Positions 27,452 through 37,861 of a DNA stretch of 64,000 bases are shown here, in pieces (position 1 is the stretch's first letter; every line of letters starts with the position of its first letter). The stretch is from NCBI RefSeq assembly GCF_003573915.1, contig NZ_AP014608.1, positions 1-64,000 of the forward strand, read 5' to 3'. The notes under the pieces are model-generated. The model was not told the origin of the DNA, made no database searches, and saw only the letters and a program-made list of their open reading frames with translations. Made by a program: the position numbers and the translations under genes. The stretch is from Blattabacterium cuenoti STAT (GTDB lineage: Bacteria; Bacteroidota; Bacteroidia; Flavobacteriales; Blattabacteriaceae).

Positions 27452-28077
27452 ATCATCGATTTGATAGTCCAGAAGTAGGATTATTTTTAAATGGGACACC
27501 TCCTCCTTTTTTAGAAAAAATTTTTTGTTTTTATAAAAAAATATTTGCAGTAGATGGTGCTTTTTATTACTTAAATGAATTTGGGGTTTCAGTAGATTAT
27601 ATTATTGGAGATTTTGATTCTATTTTATTAAAAAAAAATATTCCTTTAAAAACTAATTTATTAAAAATTTATGATCAAAATTATACTGATTTCGATAAAG
27701 CATTGAATGTTATTTATGATCTAGGATTTACAAATATTAATGTTTGGGGTGCGAGTGGAATGGAGCAAGATCACTTTTTAGGAAATTTATCTACAGCCTT
27801 AAAATATAAAAAAAAATTATCTATAATATTCCATGATCAATATCATTTTTATTTTTTTTCTGATAAGAATATTTCTTTTTATCAGAAAAAAAATAAAAAA
27901 GTTTCTTTATTTCCGTTTCCTACAGTAGAAGGATTATGTACTTATGGATTAAAATATTCCATAAAAAAAGGGGTTTTAAAAATAGGAGAAACAATAGGAA
28001 TTAGAAATGAAGCTTATAAACAAATAATAAAAATAAATTACAAAAAAGGGGAATTATTAATATTTATAGAAAAATAA
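27448..28077 (+). CDS. thiN: Thiamine pyrophosphokinase
   Basis: The 209-residue enzyme makes thiamine diphosphate from thiamine and ATP. Family motifs seen are AVDGAFYYLNEFG, DYIIGDFDS and DQNYTDFDKALN, with a C-terminal beta-sandwich. TPP is required by the SucA enzyme encoded in the same window and by other 2-oxoacid dehydrogenases, so salvage of thiamine (possibly from the host) is implied. A perfect 15-bp inverted repeat at 27852-27893 lies inside the coding region. The ATG overlaps the lptB stop. Confidence 0.92.
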   Translation: MNHRFDSPEVGLFLNGTPPPFLEKIFCFYKKIFAVDGAFYYLNEFGVSVDYIIGDFDSILLKKNIPLKTNLLKIYDQNYTDFDKALNVIYDLGFTNINVWGASGMEQDHFLGNLSTALKYKKKLSIIFHDQYHFYFFSDKNISFYQKKNKKVSLFPFPTVEGLCTYGLKYSIKKGVLKIGETIGIRNEAYKQIIKINYKKGELLIFIEK

Positions 28078-28086
28078 AATTAGTAT

Positions 28087-29013
28087 TCAATATTTTTTAA
28101 TTTTATTGATCATACTTTTTACATGATCAAATGATTTTTTCAAAAAATTATTTTCTTTTTGATTCAATTTCAATTCTATAATTTTTTCTACTCCAGATTT
28201 CCCCAAAACAACTGGAACTCCTAAACATATATCTTTTAATCCATATTCTCCTTTTAAAAATACAGAACATGGGAAAACACGCCTAGAATCTTTTAAAATA
28301 GATTCCACTATTTTTACGATAGATATACTAGGAGCCATCCAAGCAGATGTTCCTAATAAATTTAGGATCTGTTCTCCTCCTTTTTTAGTTTTTTCAATTA
28401 TTTCATCATTTTCTTCTTCTGATAAAAATTCATTAATAGGAATTCCTGATATAGATGTGTATCTATATAAAGGGACCATTGTATCACCATGTCCTCCTAA
28501 TAATAAACATTGTATATCAATAGGAGATACATTTAGTTTTTTAGATAAAAAAAAACGATATCTAATAGAATCTAATATTCCAGCCATACCAATTATACGA
28601 GAAGAATCTACTTTTGCTGTCATATAACTTACGTATGACATCACATCCAATGGGTTCGATACTATGATAAATTTAGATTTTGGAGAGAAAAAAATAGATT
28701 TCTTAGTTACAGTATAAATAATATCCGCATTTTTCTTAAGAAGATCATCTCTAGTCATTCCAGGACTTCTTGGGAGTCCACTAGTAATAATAATAATTTC
28801 TGAATTTTTTGATTGAGAATAATCATTAGTAACTCCAATTACTTCAGTATTTGATTCCACCATGGGTAACATTTGAGATATATCCAAACTTTTTCCTTCC
28901 GAAATTTTTTCTCTGATATCTAACAAAACAATTTTTTTTACGATATTTTTTTGCGCTAATAAACTAGCACAAGATGCCCCCACATTTCCTGCCCCAATAA
29001 TAGTTATTTTCAT
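28087..29013 (-). CDS. mdh: Malate dehydrogenase
   Basis: The 308-residue NAD-dependent enzyme interconverts malate and oxaloacetate. The Rossmann motif GAGNVG is at residues 7-12, the substrate-binding arginines lie in GLPRSPGMTRDDL and the region around SSRIIGMAG, and the catalytic histidine is in LLGGHGDTMVPL. This is the LDH-like MDH type used by Bacteroidetes (about 310 residues). Together with sucA, sucB and sucC in the window it indicates a largely functional TCA cycle. It converges with thiN and diverges from gcvP. Confidence 0.96.
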   Translation of the reverse strand: MKITIIGAGNVGASCASLLAQKNIVKKIVLLDIREKISEGKSLDISQMLPMVESNTEVIGVTNDYSQSKNSEIIIITSGLPRSPGMTRDDLLKKNADIIYTVTKKSIFFSPKSKFIIVSNPLDVMSYVSYMTAKVDSSRIIGMAGILDSIRYRFFLSKKLNVSPIDIQCLLLGGHGDTMVPLYRYTSISGIPINEFLSEEENDEIIEKTKKGGEQILNLLGTSAWMAPSISIVKIVESILKDSRRVFPCSVFLKGEYGLKDICLGVPVVLGKSGVEKIIELKLNQKENNFLKKSFDHVKSMINKIKKY

Positions 29014-29159
29014 TTTTTTTTATTTATTATATGCGATGAAAATATTGAATATTGAAAGTATTAATGTTTTTATTACAATAATAATTGATCATCTTTTTTT
29101 ATTTATAATTAAATTTACAACAATCAAGAAACTGTAAAGTTAAATACAATTTTATTTCT

Positions 29160-32054
29160 ATGAAAAAGAGTTACATTAGGAAAAAAAAATTTTATCATAG
29201 ACATATAGGTTCATCTTGTTATGAAATTAATAATATGTTGAAAGAATTAAAGTATTCTTCTATTAGAGATTTTATTAATCAAACTGTTCCAAAAAAGATA
29301 CGTTTAAAGAAAAAATTAAATCTTCCCAATTCTATTTCGGAATATCAATATCTAAATCATATTTATAAAATAAGTAAAAGAAATAAAATTTATCGTTCTT
29401 ATATAGGATTAGGGTATAAAAATACCATAACTCCAAGTGTAATTCAAAGAAATATTTTAGAAAATCCTAGTTGGTATACTCCATATACTCCTTATCAATC
29501 AGAAATATCTCAAGGACGTCTAGAGGCTTTAATTAATTTTCAAACTATGATTTCGGATTTAACCGGGATGAAAATTAGTAATGCTTCTATGCTAGATGAA
29601 TCAACAGCTGCATCTGATGCTATGTTTATGATTTATCAAGAAAAAATGAAAAAAAAACAAATAGATAATAATTATTATTTTTTTATTTCAGACGAAATTT
29701 TTCCACAGACTTTTTTCGTTTTAAAAACAAGATGTTTTGGATTAGGTATTCGTATTATAAATGACTCTCATAAAAATTTTAAAAAAAAATATAATAATAA
29801 AAAAATATTCGGAATAATAATATCTTATCCATCTAGTCTAGGAGAAATATATGACTATACTGAAACAGTTAAATATGCAAAAAATCACAATATATCAATT
29901 ATAGTTTCTACAGATCTTTTGTCTTTATCTTTATTAAAACCTCCTGGAGAATGGGGTGCAGACGTAGTTATAGGATCCAGTCAATCTTTTGGAATTCCTA
30001 TGGGATATGGAGGACCTCATGCGGCTTTTTTTTCTACTCACGAACAATATAAACGTTTTTTACCAGGAAGGATTATTGGTATATCTGTAGATAAAAAAAA
30101 TAAAAAAGCTTTTCGTATGGCTTTACAAACAAGAGAACAACATATTAAAAGAGAAAAAGCAACTTCTAATATTTGTACAGCACAAGCACTTCCTGCAGTA
30201 ATGGCTTCTATGTATGCTTTATATCATGGAAAAAATGGATTAATAGAAATAGCAAAATGTATTCATGAATACACTAAAAAATTAGAATTTTTATTGATTA
30301 ATAATATCAATTCTATTTTTCAAGTAAATACTTTTTACTTTGATACTCTAAGAATTAAAACAGATTTTGTAAATGAAATTAAAAAAATATCAGAACGTAA
30401 AAAAACTAATTTTAGATATGTTGATAAAAATCATTTAACTATTACTTTAGATGAAACGACTTCTAAAAAAGATATAAATCATATTCTCTCAATTTTTTAC
30501 GAAGCATATAATAAAAATAAATATAAAAAAATAAAATATCGTATAAAAAACACTTATGATGAATATAGATTTCCTAGTTTTTTAAAAAGAACTTCTAATT
30601 TTTTGAAACATAAAAATTTTCATAAATTTCATTCAGAAAATGAATTAATGCGTTATATCAAGAGATTAGAAAAAAAAGATATTTCCTTAATTCATTCTAT
30701 GATTCCACTTGGATCATGTACTATGAAATTAAATGCTTCTTCTGAATTATTTTCTTTAAGTCAAAATGAATGGAAAAATATTCATCCTTTTGTACCTAAA
30801 AAACAAGCAATGGGATATTATTTTGTTATTCAACAATTAAAAAAATATTTAAAAGAAATTACTGGATTTTCCGGAATTTCTTTACAACCGAATTCAGGCG
30901 CTCAAGGAGAATACGCAGGTCTCATGGTCATAAAACATTATTATCATTCATTAAAAGAATATAAAAGAAATATAGCATTAATTCCTTCTTCTTCTCATGG
31001 AACGAATCCTGCATCAGCAAATATGGCAGGAATGAAAGTTATATCAATAGATACTACCAGTAGTGGGGCTATTGATAAAAATGATTTATTAAAAAAAGTT
31101 AAAGAAAATAAAGACTTATTATCTGTATTAATGGTTACTTATCCTTCTACTTATGGTATTTATGAAAAAGATATTCAAGGGATTATTGATATAATTCATG
31201 AAAACGGAGGTCAAGTTTATATGGATGGAGCTAATATGAATGCCCAAGTAGGATTAATTAAACCTGCACATTTAGGTATAGATGTTTGTCATCTGAACCT
31301 TCATAAAACTTTTGCAATTCCTCATGGAGGAGGGGGACCTGGAATGGGCCCTATTTGTGTAGCTTCACATTTAAAACCTTTTCTTCCTAATCATCCTTTT
31401 CAAATTCAAGAATATAATAAAAAAAATAAAAAAATATTAACTATATCCTCTTCTCCATATGGATCTCCTTTAATTTTAACAATTCCTTATGCTTATATTC
31501 GTTTATTAGGACCATATGGTCTTAAAAAGTGTACAGAAATATCTGTATTAAATGCAAATTATATCAAAAAAAAATTAGATAAATTTTATAACATATTATA
31601 TGTGGGAGAAAATAATGCGGTAGCCCATGAATTAATTATAGATTGTCGAATTTTTAAATATTCTACAAATATAGAAGTTATAGATATAGCCAAAAGAATG
31701 ATGGATTACGGATATCATGCTCCTACTATATCTTTTCCTGTAGAAGGATGTATGATGATAGAACCTACAGAAAGTGAATCTAAAGAAGAATTAGATCGTT
31801 TTATCGAAACTCTTATTAGCATAAGAAAGGAAATTAAGGAAATTGAAGATGGAAAATTTTCAAAAAAAAATAATGTATTAAAAAACGCTCCTCATAGTAT
31901 AGAGGATTTGACTCAAAACAAATGGATCTATCCTTATGATAGAGAAAAAGCAGCTTATCCTTTATATTGGATTAAAGACAGAAAGTTTTGGCCATCAGTA
32001 AATCGTATTGATGATGGATATGGAGATAGAAACTTAAACTGTACATGTATCTAA
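29160..32054 (+). CDS. gcvP: Glycine dehydrogenase (decarboxylating), P protein
   Basis: The 964-residue single-chain P protein has two PLP-enzyme-like halves, with the cofactor lysine in NLHKTFAIPHGGGGPG near residue 716. Other conserved blocks are the N-terminal YIGLGYKNTITPSVIQRNI, GSCTMKLNAS in the middle and PSSSHGTNPASA. It decarboxylates glycine and passes the aminomethyl group to lipoylated GcvH, feeding one-carbon metabolism. GcvH, GcvT and the L protein are not in the window. The 146-base gap from mdh contains no recognised riboswitch. Confidence 0.97.
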   Translation: MKKSYIRKKKFYHRHIGSSCYEINNMLKELKYSSIRDFINQTVPKKIRLKKKLNLPNSISEYQYLNHIYKISKRNKIYRSYIGLGYKNTITPSVIQRNILENPSWYTPYTPYQSEISQGRLEALINFQTMISDLTGMKISNASMLDESTAASDAMFMIYQEKMKKKQIDNNYYFFISDEIFPQTFFVLKTRCFGLGIRIINDSHKNFKKKYNNKKIFGIIISYPSSLGEIYDYTETVKYAKNHNISIIVSTDLLSLSLLKPPGEWGADVVIGSSQSFGIPMGYGGPHAAFFSTHEQYKRFLPGRIIGISVDKKNKKAFRMALQTREQHIKREKATSNICTAQALPAVMASMYALYHGKNGLIEIAKCIHEYTKKLEFLLINNINSIFQVNTFYFDTLRIKTDFVNEIKKISERKKTNFRYVDKNHLTITLDETTSKKDINHILSIFYEAYNKNKYKKIKYRIKNTYDEYRFPSFLKRTSNFLKHKNFHKFHSENELMRYIKRLEKKDISLIHSMIPLGSCTMKLNASSELFSLSQNEWKNIHPFVPKKQAMGYYFVIQQLKKYLKEITGFSGISLQPNSGAQGEYAGLMVIKHYYHSLKEYKRNIALIPSSSHGTNPASANMAGMKVISIDTTSSGAIDKNDLLKKVKENKDLLSVLMVTYPSTYGIYEKDIQGIIDIIHENGGQVYMDGANMNAQVGLIKPAHLGIDVCHLNLHKTFAIPHGGGGPGMGPICVASHLKPFLPNHPFQIQEYNKKNKKILTISSSPYGSPLILTIPYAYIRLLGPYGLKKCTEISVLNANYIKKKLDKFYNILYVGENNAVAHELIIDCRIFKYSTNIEVIDIAKRMMDYGYHAPTISFPVEGCMMIEPTESESKEELDRFIETLISIRKEIKEIEDGKFSKKNNVLKNAPHSIEDLTQNKWIYPYDREKAAYPLYWIKDRKFWPSVNRIDDGYGDRNLNCTCI

Positions 32055-32137
32055 GTATAGATGGATTCTAATTAATTTTAGAAAGAAGAAAATAATAAAT
32101 AAATATATATATAAAAGTAAGTTGTATTTCTATTTTC

Positions 32138-33169
32138 TTAAAATGTTTTAAATTTTGAATATGGTGTAATATGAATAGAATCAAATAAATTTCTTTCATA
32201 TTTTAGTAATCCTGTTATGGCTATCATAGCTCCATTATCGGTTGTATATTCTTTTTTTGGTATAAAAATTTCGAATTCTTTATTTTTTTTTGAAAAAGAA
32301 ATAAATGAATTCCTAATTTTATGATTAGCAGATACTCCTCCTGCTAAAACTATTCTGAAAATACCAGTTTGTAAAATAGCTTTTTCTATTTTATCTAAAA
32401 GAATTTCTGCTATAATATTTTGTATAGAAGCGCAAATATCAGATAAATTTTTTTTTAAAAAAAAATTATCTCTTTTTAATTTTTTTTTTATAAATTGTAA
32501 AACATCGCTTTTGAATCCACTAAAACTAAAATTTAGTCCATTTACTTTAGGTTTTGAAAAAACGAATTTTTTTTCGTTTCCATTTTTAGAAAAAAAGTCT
32601 ACCATAGGTCCACCAGGATAACAAAAACCTAACATTCTTGCTATTTTATCTAAAGATTCTCCTATAGAATCATCTAAAGTAGAACCCAAAACCTCCATTT
32701 TAAAAAAATCATTTACTTTTATAATTTGAGTATGACCACCACTCATCACTAAACCTAAAAATGGAAATTCTGGATAAGAGTTATTGATGTTAGAATTTTG
32801 TATAAAATGGGAAAGAATATGAGCTTGTACATGATTTACAGTTAATAATGGAATATCTAACCCCATAGAAAAAGATTTTGCAAAAGAAGCTCCTACTAAC
32901 AAAGGGCCAATTAATCCAGGTCCTAAAGTAAAGGAAACAGCATCAATTTGATATCGATGAATTTTTGCTGAAAAAATAGCTTTTTGGACTGCTCTTGCAA
33001 TATTTTGGTCATGTAATCTTGAAGCTAATTCAGGAACTACTCCTCCATATTTATTATGAATTTTTTGATGAATTATAATATTAGATAATACTTTCCTATT
33101 TTGAATGATAGAAACACCTGTATCATCACATGATGATTCTATTCCAATAATTATCGGTTTTTTTTTCAT
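32138..33169 (-). CDS. tsaD: tRNA N6-adenosine threonylcarbamoyltransferase TsaD
   Basis: The enzyme places the threonylcarbamoyl group on A37 of ANN-decoding tRNAs. Its ASKHA fold is clear: IGIESSCDDTGVSII, the metal-binding HVQAHILSH, LVMSGGHTQI, and GGVSANHKIRN near the end. I start at ATG 33169 (MKKKPIIIGIE), because homologues begin right at the first strand; an in-frame TTG at 33214 would add 15 residues and run past the divergent tamB start. Length from 33169 is 343 residues, normal for the family. It converges with gcvP. Confidence 0.95.
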   Translation of the reverse strand: MKKKPIIIGIESSCDDTGVSIIQNRKVLSNIIIHQKIHNKYGGVVPELASRLHDQNIARAVQKAIFSAKIHRYQIDAVSFTLGPGLIGPLLVGASFAKSFSMGLDIPLLTVNHVQAHILSHFIQNSNINNSYPEFPFLGLVMSGGHTQIIKVNDFFKMEVLGSTLDDSIGESLDKIARMLGFCYPGGPMVDFFSKNGNEKKFVFSKPKVNGLNFSFSGFKSDVLQFIKKKLKRDNFFLKKNLSDICASIQNIIAEILLDKIEKAILQTGIFRIVLAGGVSANHKIRNSFISFSKKNKEFEIFIPKKEYTTDNGAMIAITGLLKYERNLFDSIHITPYSKFKTF

Positions 33170-33193
33170 AAAAAAATATCGATATCTTTGAAA

Positions 33194-36100
33194 ATGAGAA
33201 AAATATTTTTTCAAGAATTAAAAAAAAAAAAATCCTTATTCTACTGTTTTTAGTGTTAGGATTACTTTTATTTTCTATTTATCATGAAAAAAAAATAAAA
33301 GAAAAAGTTTCTACATTTTTATTAAAAATTTTTTTGAAAAAAGTAAAAAATCGTTGGAATGAAAAAATTATTATCAAACATGCTTCTATTAATTTTTTAG
33401 AAAAAGAACTTATTTTACACGATGTAAAAATATTAGACCATCATTATTTTTCTTTCATTCGTTTATCTAAATGTAAAATATCTATTGATAATTTACTTTA
33501 TTTTATTTTTATAAATTCAGATTCTTTAAGAATAAAGAATATTTTCATTGAAAATTCCTATTTTTTTATAAAAAAATATTTTAAAGAAAAAGAAAATAAT
33601 ATTATTTTTTTCATTAGAGATTTTTTGATTCATAAAAAATTAAATAAATTTCATAATAATTATATTACCTGTTCTAAATTAATAATCAATAAATCTTACT
33701 TAGAATACCAAAATAAAAATAAAAGTTTTAATAGAAAAATTTTTCAAAAAAATTTTTATAGTTGTATAAAAAACATTCGAATTGATAATCAAAAAATAAA
33801 AGCTTCTATTTTATCTTTTCAATCTGATAAGTATTTTATAAAAGTAAAAGAAAATAAAATTCCTTTTATTATAAAACATTTGTCTTGTGATTTAATATAT
33901 TATTTTTTTATTTCAAAACTAAAAGGAAAAAACATTTTTATAAAAACATCCAATAGTTTATTAAAAGGAAATTTTATTTTTTTTCAAAATCCAAAAAAAA
34001 ATAAAAAATTTTCTACAGAAAAAAACATACAATGTCAAATTTTAGAAGGATCAAAATTAGGTTCAGATTTAGGTATTTTGTTTTATAAAAAATGGAATTC
34101 TTATTCAAGAATATTTATTAAAGGAACTGTTCACGGGGAGTTTAATCCTGAAAAAAACAAATTTTTTCTTTACAATATTTCGATAAAAGAATCAGAAAAA
34201 AATAAATTAATCGCAAATCAAATTCATATTATTTATAATTCAAAAAAAGAATGGAAAAAAATCAAATTTTTTAAAATTCTTTTTAAAATTCATCCTCATT
34301 ATAATAAAAGAACAATTTTATCCAGTTTGAGTTCTAAATTTAAACTAGATAAAATATTTCTTAGTTTGAAAAATCCTATTATTTATAAAGGAGATTTATT
34401 ATTATCCTCATTTGAAAATGATAAAAAAAATTTAAAAATAAAAGGAACCATTCAAAACCGTTTTTTTGCAGTTAAAATACTGACTGATATTTATTTTTTT
34501 AATAAACGATATACAGGTCAAATTTTTATAGATAAAAAATACCTTTTTTTAAAAAAAAAAAATTCTTTAGAAGAAAATAAAATACAATTTTTAAATAGTT
34601 TATCAAACTTATCTATTCTAAATTTTAAAGAAAAATTTTATAATTATTTTATAACTATACTACTTTCTCATTCAAAATATAAAATCCTTTTTACAGGAAA
34701 AAAATTTAAAAATATTCAAAAAGCATATATAAATATAACATATAATAATAAAAAAAAAACTAATAGAAATATTAAAATAATATTTATTAATAATAATAAG
34801 GAACATCCTTTTCAAAAAATAAAAATAAATATTCATGATATGATCATTGGTCATATTTATGAGTCTATGGATTTAAAAAATTTATTCAATTTTTTTTGTT
34901 TAAAAAATTCATATAAAAAAGAAACCAAATATTTTAGATTTAATTTTTTGATTAAAAAATATTTTTTTGATTTTATAAAAAACAAAAATAAATTTTCTGA
35001 TATTCAAATTTCAGGAGAAAAAAAAGATAATATATTTAGAATGATTTTCTATACAAAATTTATACAATTCAACAATATTTTTTTTAATCAATTTTTCCTA
35101 AGAATAGATTCTTCTTTGAAAAAAAAATTAAAGATTCATATAGAAAAAATTATTTATAAAAAATTTTTTTCAAAAAAAATAAATATATCCGTTTTCAATC
35201 CAAAAAACTTGTGGATAATAAATTCTAAGTTCCTTTTCAAAAGAAAAGGACAAGAATACGAAGAACAAGTATTAAATTTTTTTTGTAAAAAAGAAGAAAA
35301 ATATTTGATAATATGTAAACCTTTTTTTTCTAAATTAAATATAAACGGATATAATTGGTTAATTGATTCTAATAACAACCCTAATAACAACTTAGGATTT
35401 ATTAAAATTGATTTAATCCATCAAAAATACATTATTAATAATATTGTTTTTTATTCCGATAATCAAAAAATTATTATTAATGCAAATTATTTTAAAAACA
35501 AACAGAAAATATTTCAATTTTATCTAAAGAATCTACAATTAAAAAAAATCATATTTAACAAAAATATAGATGGATTAGCAAATGGTTTTTTTTATTGGAA
35601 AAATGTTTATAACCAAATTGAACCTAACATTAATATAAATTTTCAAAATTTTTCAATTGGAAAGAAAATTTTGGGAAATTTTTCTATTTTTTCTTCAAAG
35701 AAGAACGAAAAATATTATGAAATAAATGGATTTCTTAGGAAGAATTCTTATGATATTTTAAAAGTATTTGGATTTATTAAAAATGAATCAAAAAATCAAA
35801 ATAAACTTAATTTGAATATCATTATTCAAAACCTGAAAATAAATAATTTTTCTTTTTATTTAAAAAAAATAAATAGTAAAGTAAGAGGGACTATAAAAGG
35901 AAAAATACAAATTTTTGGTCATTTGAATGATCCTCATTTTTTAGGAAAATTAGAAATCCAAAAATTTGGAATCATAGTAAATTCTGCAAACACAAATTAT
36001 GAAATCATTAATCCCGCGTATATTAACATTTTTTCTGAGTTTTGTACATTATCTAATTCTTGTTTCGTAGATACTAAATATAATACAAAAGGTTATATCA

Positions 36101-37041
36101 ATGGTTTCTTTTTACATAAAAACCTTATTCAATGGAACTTAATAAAGTTATCTATTAATACAAAAAGATTGATTGTTTTAGATTTAAAAAAAAAACAAAA
36201 TAATTTTTTATTCGGGAAAATATTTACTCATGGAAAAATTCAAATAACAAAAAAAGAAAATCAGACTCTGATTTCTATGAAAAATGGAAGAATTTTAAAT
36301 TCTTCTCATCTATACATTAACTATAAATCTAAAATATTAGAAAATCGAAAAAAAGATGTGTCTAAAATAAAATTAAACGATTTTAAAAAATTCAAAAAAA
36401 GAGAAGAAAATAATTCTTTATTAATAGATATAAATACAACTATCGATAAAAATACAAAACTTTCAATACTTTTAAATAAAATTTATTCTATTGAATTTAT
36501 AGGAGATGGTTTTTTCTTAATAAAAAAAACATTAAAAAAAAATATAAAAACTAGTGGTAGCTATTTTGTAAAAAATGGATTTTATAGTTTTCATTATAAT
36601 AAGAAAAATAAAATTCCAATCAAATTAAAAAAAACATTTAAAATAAAAACAAGAGGTTCTATTTCTTGGATAAATAACTTTGATCAATCTAATATTGATC
36701 TTATAGCTAGTAAGACTAAATATGCATATAATATTATTGAATATATAGGAAATTTTTTCTTCGAAAAAAATACAAAAAATATGATTCTTACAGAATTAAG
36801 AATTTATATCTATGGTAAAATAAAAAAACCAAATATCTATATGGATATTCTACTTCCTGATAGTAAGGAAAATATACAAAAAAAATTATCAGAAAAATTA
36901 AAAAATGATGAAGAAAAAACAATGCAATTTATATCTATTTTAGTTTTAGGAAAATTTATACCAAAAAAAAATTTTTTTTATTTTTTTATATATAAATTTT
37001 TTTTGAATAAATTGAAAGACTCATTATTAAATAATGAATAA
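33194..37041 (+). CDS. tamB: TamB-like translocation and assembly module protein (start interrupted by poly(A) frameshift)
   Basis: This very long protein (1262 residues from GTG 33253) has an N-terminal membrane anchor, then hundreds of residues of short, repetitive beta strands. A C-terminal DUF490/TamB domain follows (GSYFVKNGFYSFHYNKK, KTRGSISWINNFDQSNIDL, PNIYMDILLPDSKENIQ). It is predicted to span the periplasm and carry phospholipids or assist outer-membrane assembly. GTG 33253 cuts the anchor helix. The frame is open upstream through KKKKILILLFLV, and an ATG at 33194 (MRKIFFQELKKKK) joins it only if the 13-A run at 33220-33232 is read as 14 or 11. So the full gene probably starts at 33194 and depends on slippage, or else starts at the internal GTG. 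Confidence 0.82.
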
Positions 37042-37210
37042 ATAGTCCTATTAAAATAAAAAATAAAAAAATTATAGAAAAAATTCTAATCTTAGATCAA
37101 AAAATTATAATATTTATAATTAACTAAAAATTCTTCAAAAGAAAGTTTTGTATCTTGATATTTAAATACCTTTATTCAAGAAAATTGATAGAAAATAAAA
37201 ACATAAAATA

Positions 37211-37741
37211 ATGATTCTAAGATATAATACAGACGAAATTGACAATACTATTGTTAGAAAATTAAATATAAACGCTAGAACCTCCTATACTGAAATTAGT
37301 AAACAAATCAGTAAAGAAATAAAACCATTATCAGTTGGAACGATTCATGTGAGAGTAAAAAAATTAGAAGATGCAGGAATTATAAAGGGAAGTACTTTAA
37401 TTATAGGATACGAATCATTAGGGTTTCATTTAATAGCTTTTGTAGGAATTTTATCGGATTCTCATGAATCTAAATTAGTAAAAGAAGAATTAAAAAAAAT
37501 ACCGAATATAGTACAACTTTATATCACTTCAGGAAAATATAATTTATTTTGCAGAATTATTGCTAAAAACCCTTTAGATGCAAGAGATGTAATTTCTAAA
37601 ATAGGAGAAATTAAAGGAGTACTCAGAACAGAATCGACTATTTGTTTAGAAGAAAGTATTAATGATGAAAATAGATTATTATCCAATATTTTACAAAATA
37701 ATAAAATACCTTCTTATTATAAAAAAAAGACATTACAATAA
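37211..37741 (+). CDS. Lrp/AsnC family transcriptional regulator
   Basis: The 176-residue protein has an N-terminal winged helix-turn-helix (about 1-65: DEIDNTIVRKLNINARTSYTE, GTIHVRVKKLEDAGIIKGST). A C-terminal RAM ligand-binding domain follows (about 75-155), containing VQLYITSGKYNLFCRI. These octameric or dimeric regulators sense amino acids. Few transcription factors survive in reduced endosymbiont genomes, so its retention suggests continuing control of amino-acid metabolism. It stands alone; targets cannot be read from the window. The eroded HDIG gene starts 120 bases downstream. Confidence 0.92.
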   Translation: MILRYNTDEIDNTIVRKLNINARTSYTEISKQISKEIKPLSVGTIHVRVKKLEDAGIIKGSTLIIGYESLGFHLIAFVGILSDSHESKLVKEELKKIPNIVQLYITSGKYNLFCRIIAKNPLDARDVISKIGEIKGVLRTESTICLEESINDENRLLSNILQNNKIPSYYKKKTLQ

Positions 37742-37861
37742 ATAATATAATTGGACCTTTCTATTCTTTATCATTTATATATATATATGTTTCTTTTTTT
37801 TACTTTAAAAGGTAAAATTTTCTATATAAAAAAGGGATATAAATCCAATTTTATTTAAAAA

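Noticed and set aside
27852..27893. Rho-independent terminator in thiN
   Set aside because: The arm is followed by A residues on the sense strand, not T, and the position is mid-gene.
29014..29159. Glycine riboswitch upstream of gcvP
   Set aside because: The 146-base mdh-gcvP gap is almost all A/T without the conserved G-rich helices of a glycine aptamer.
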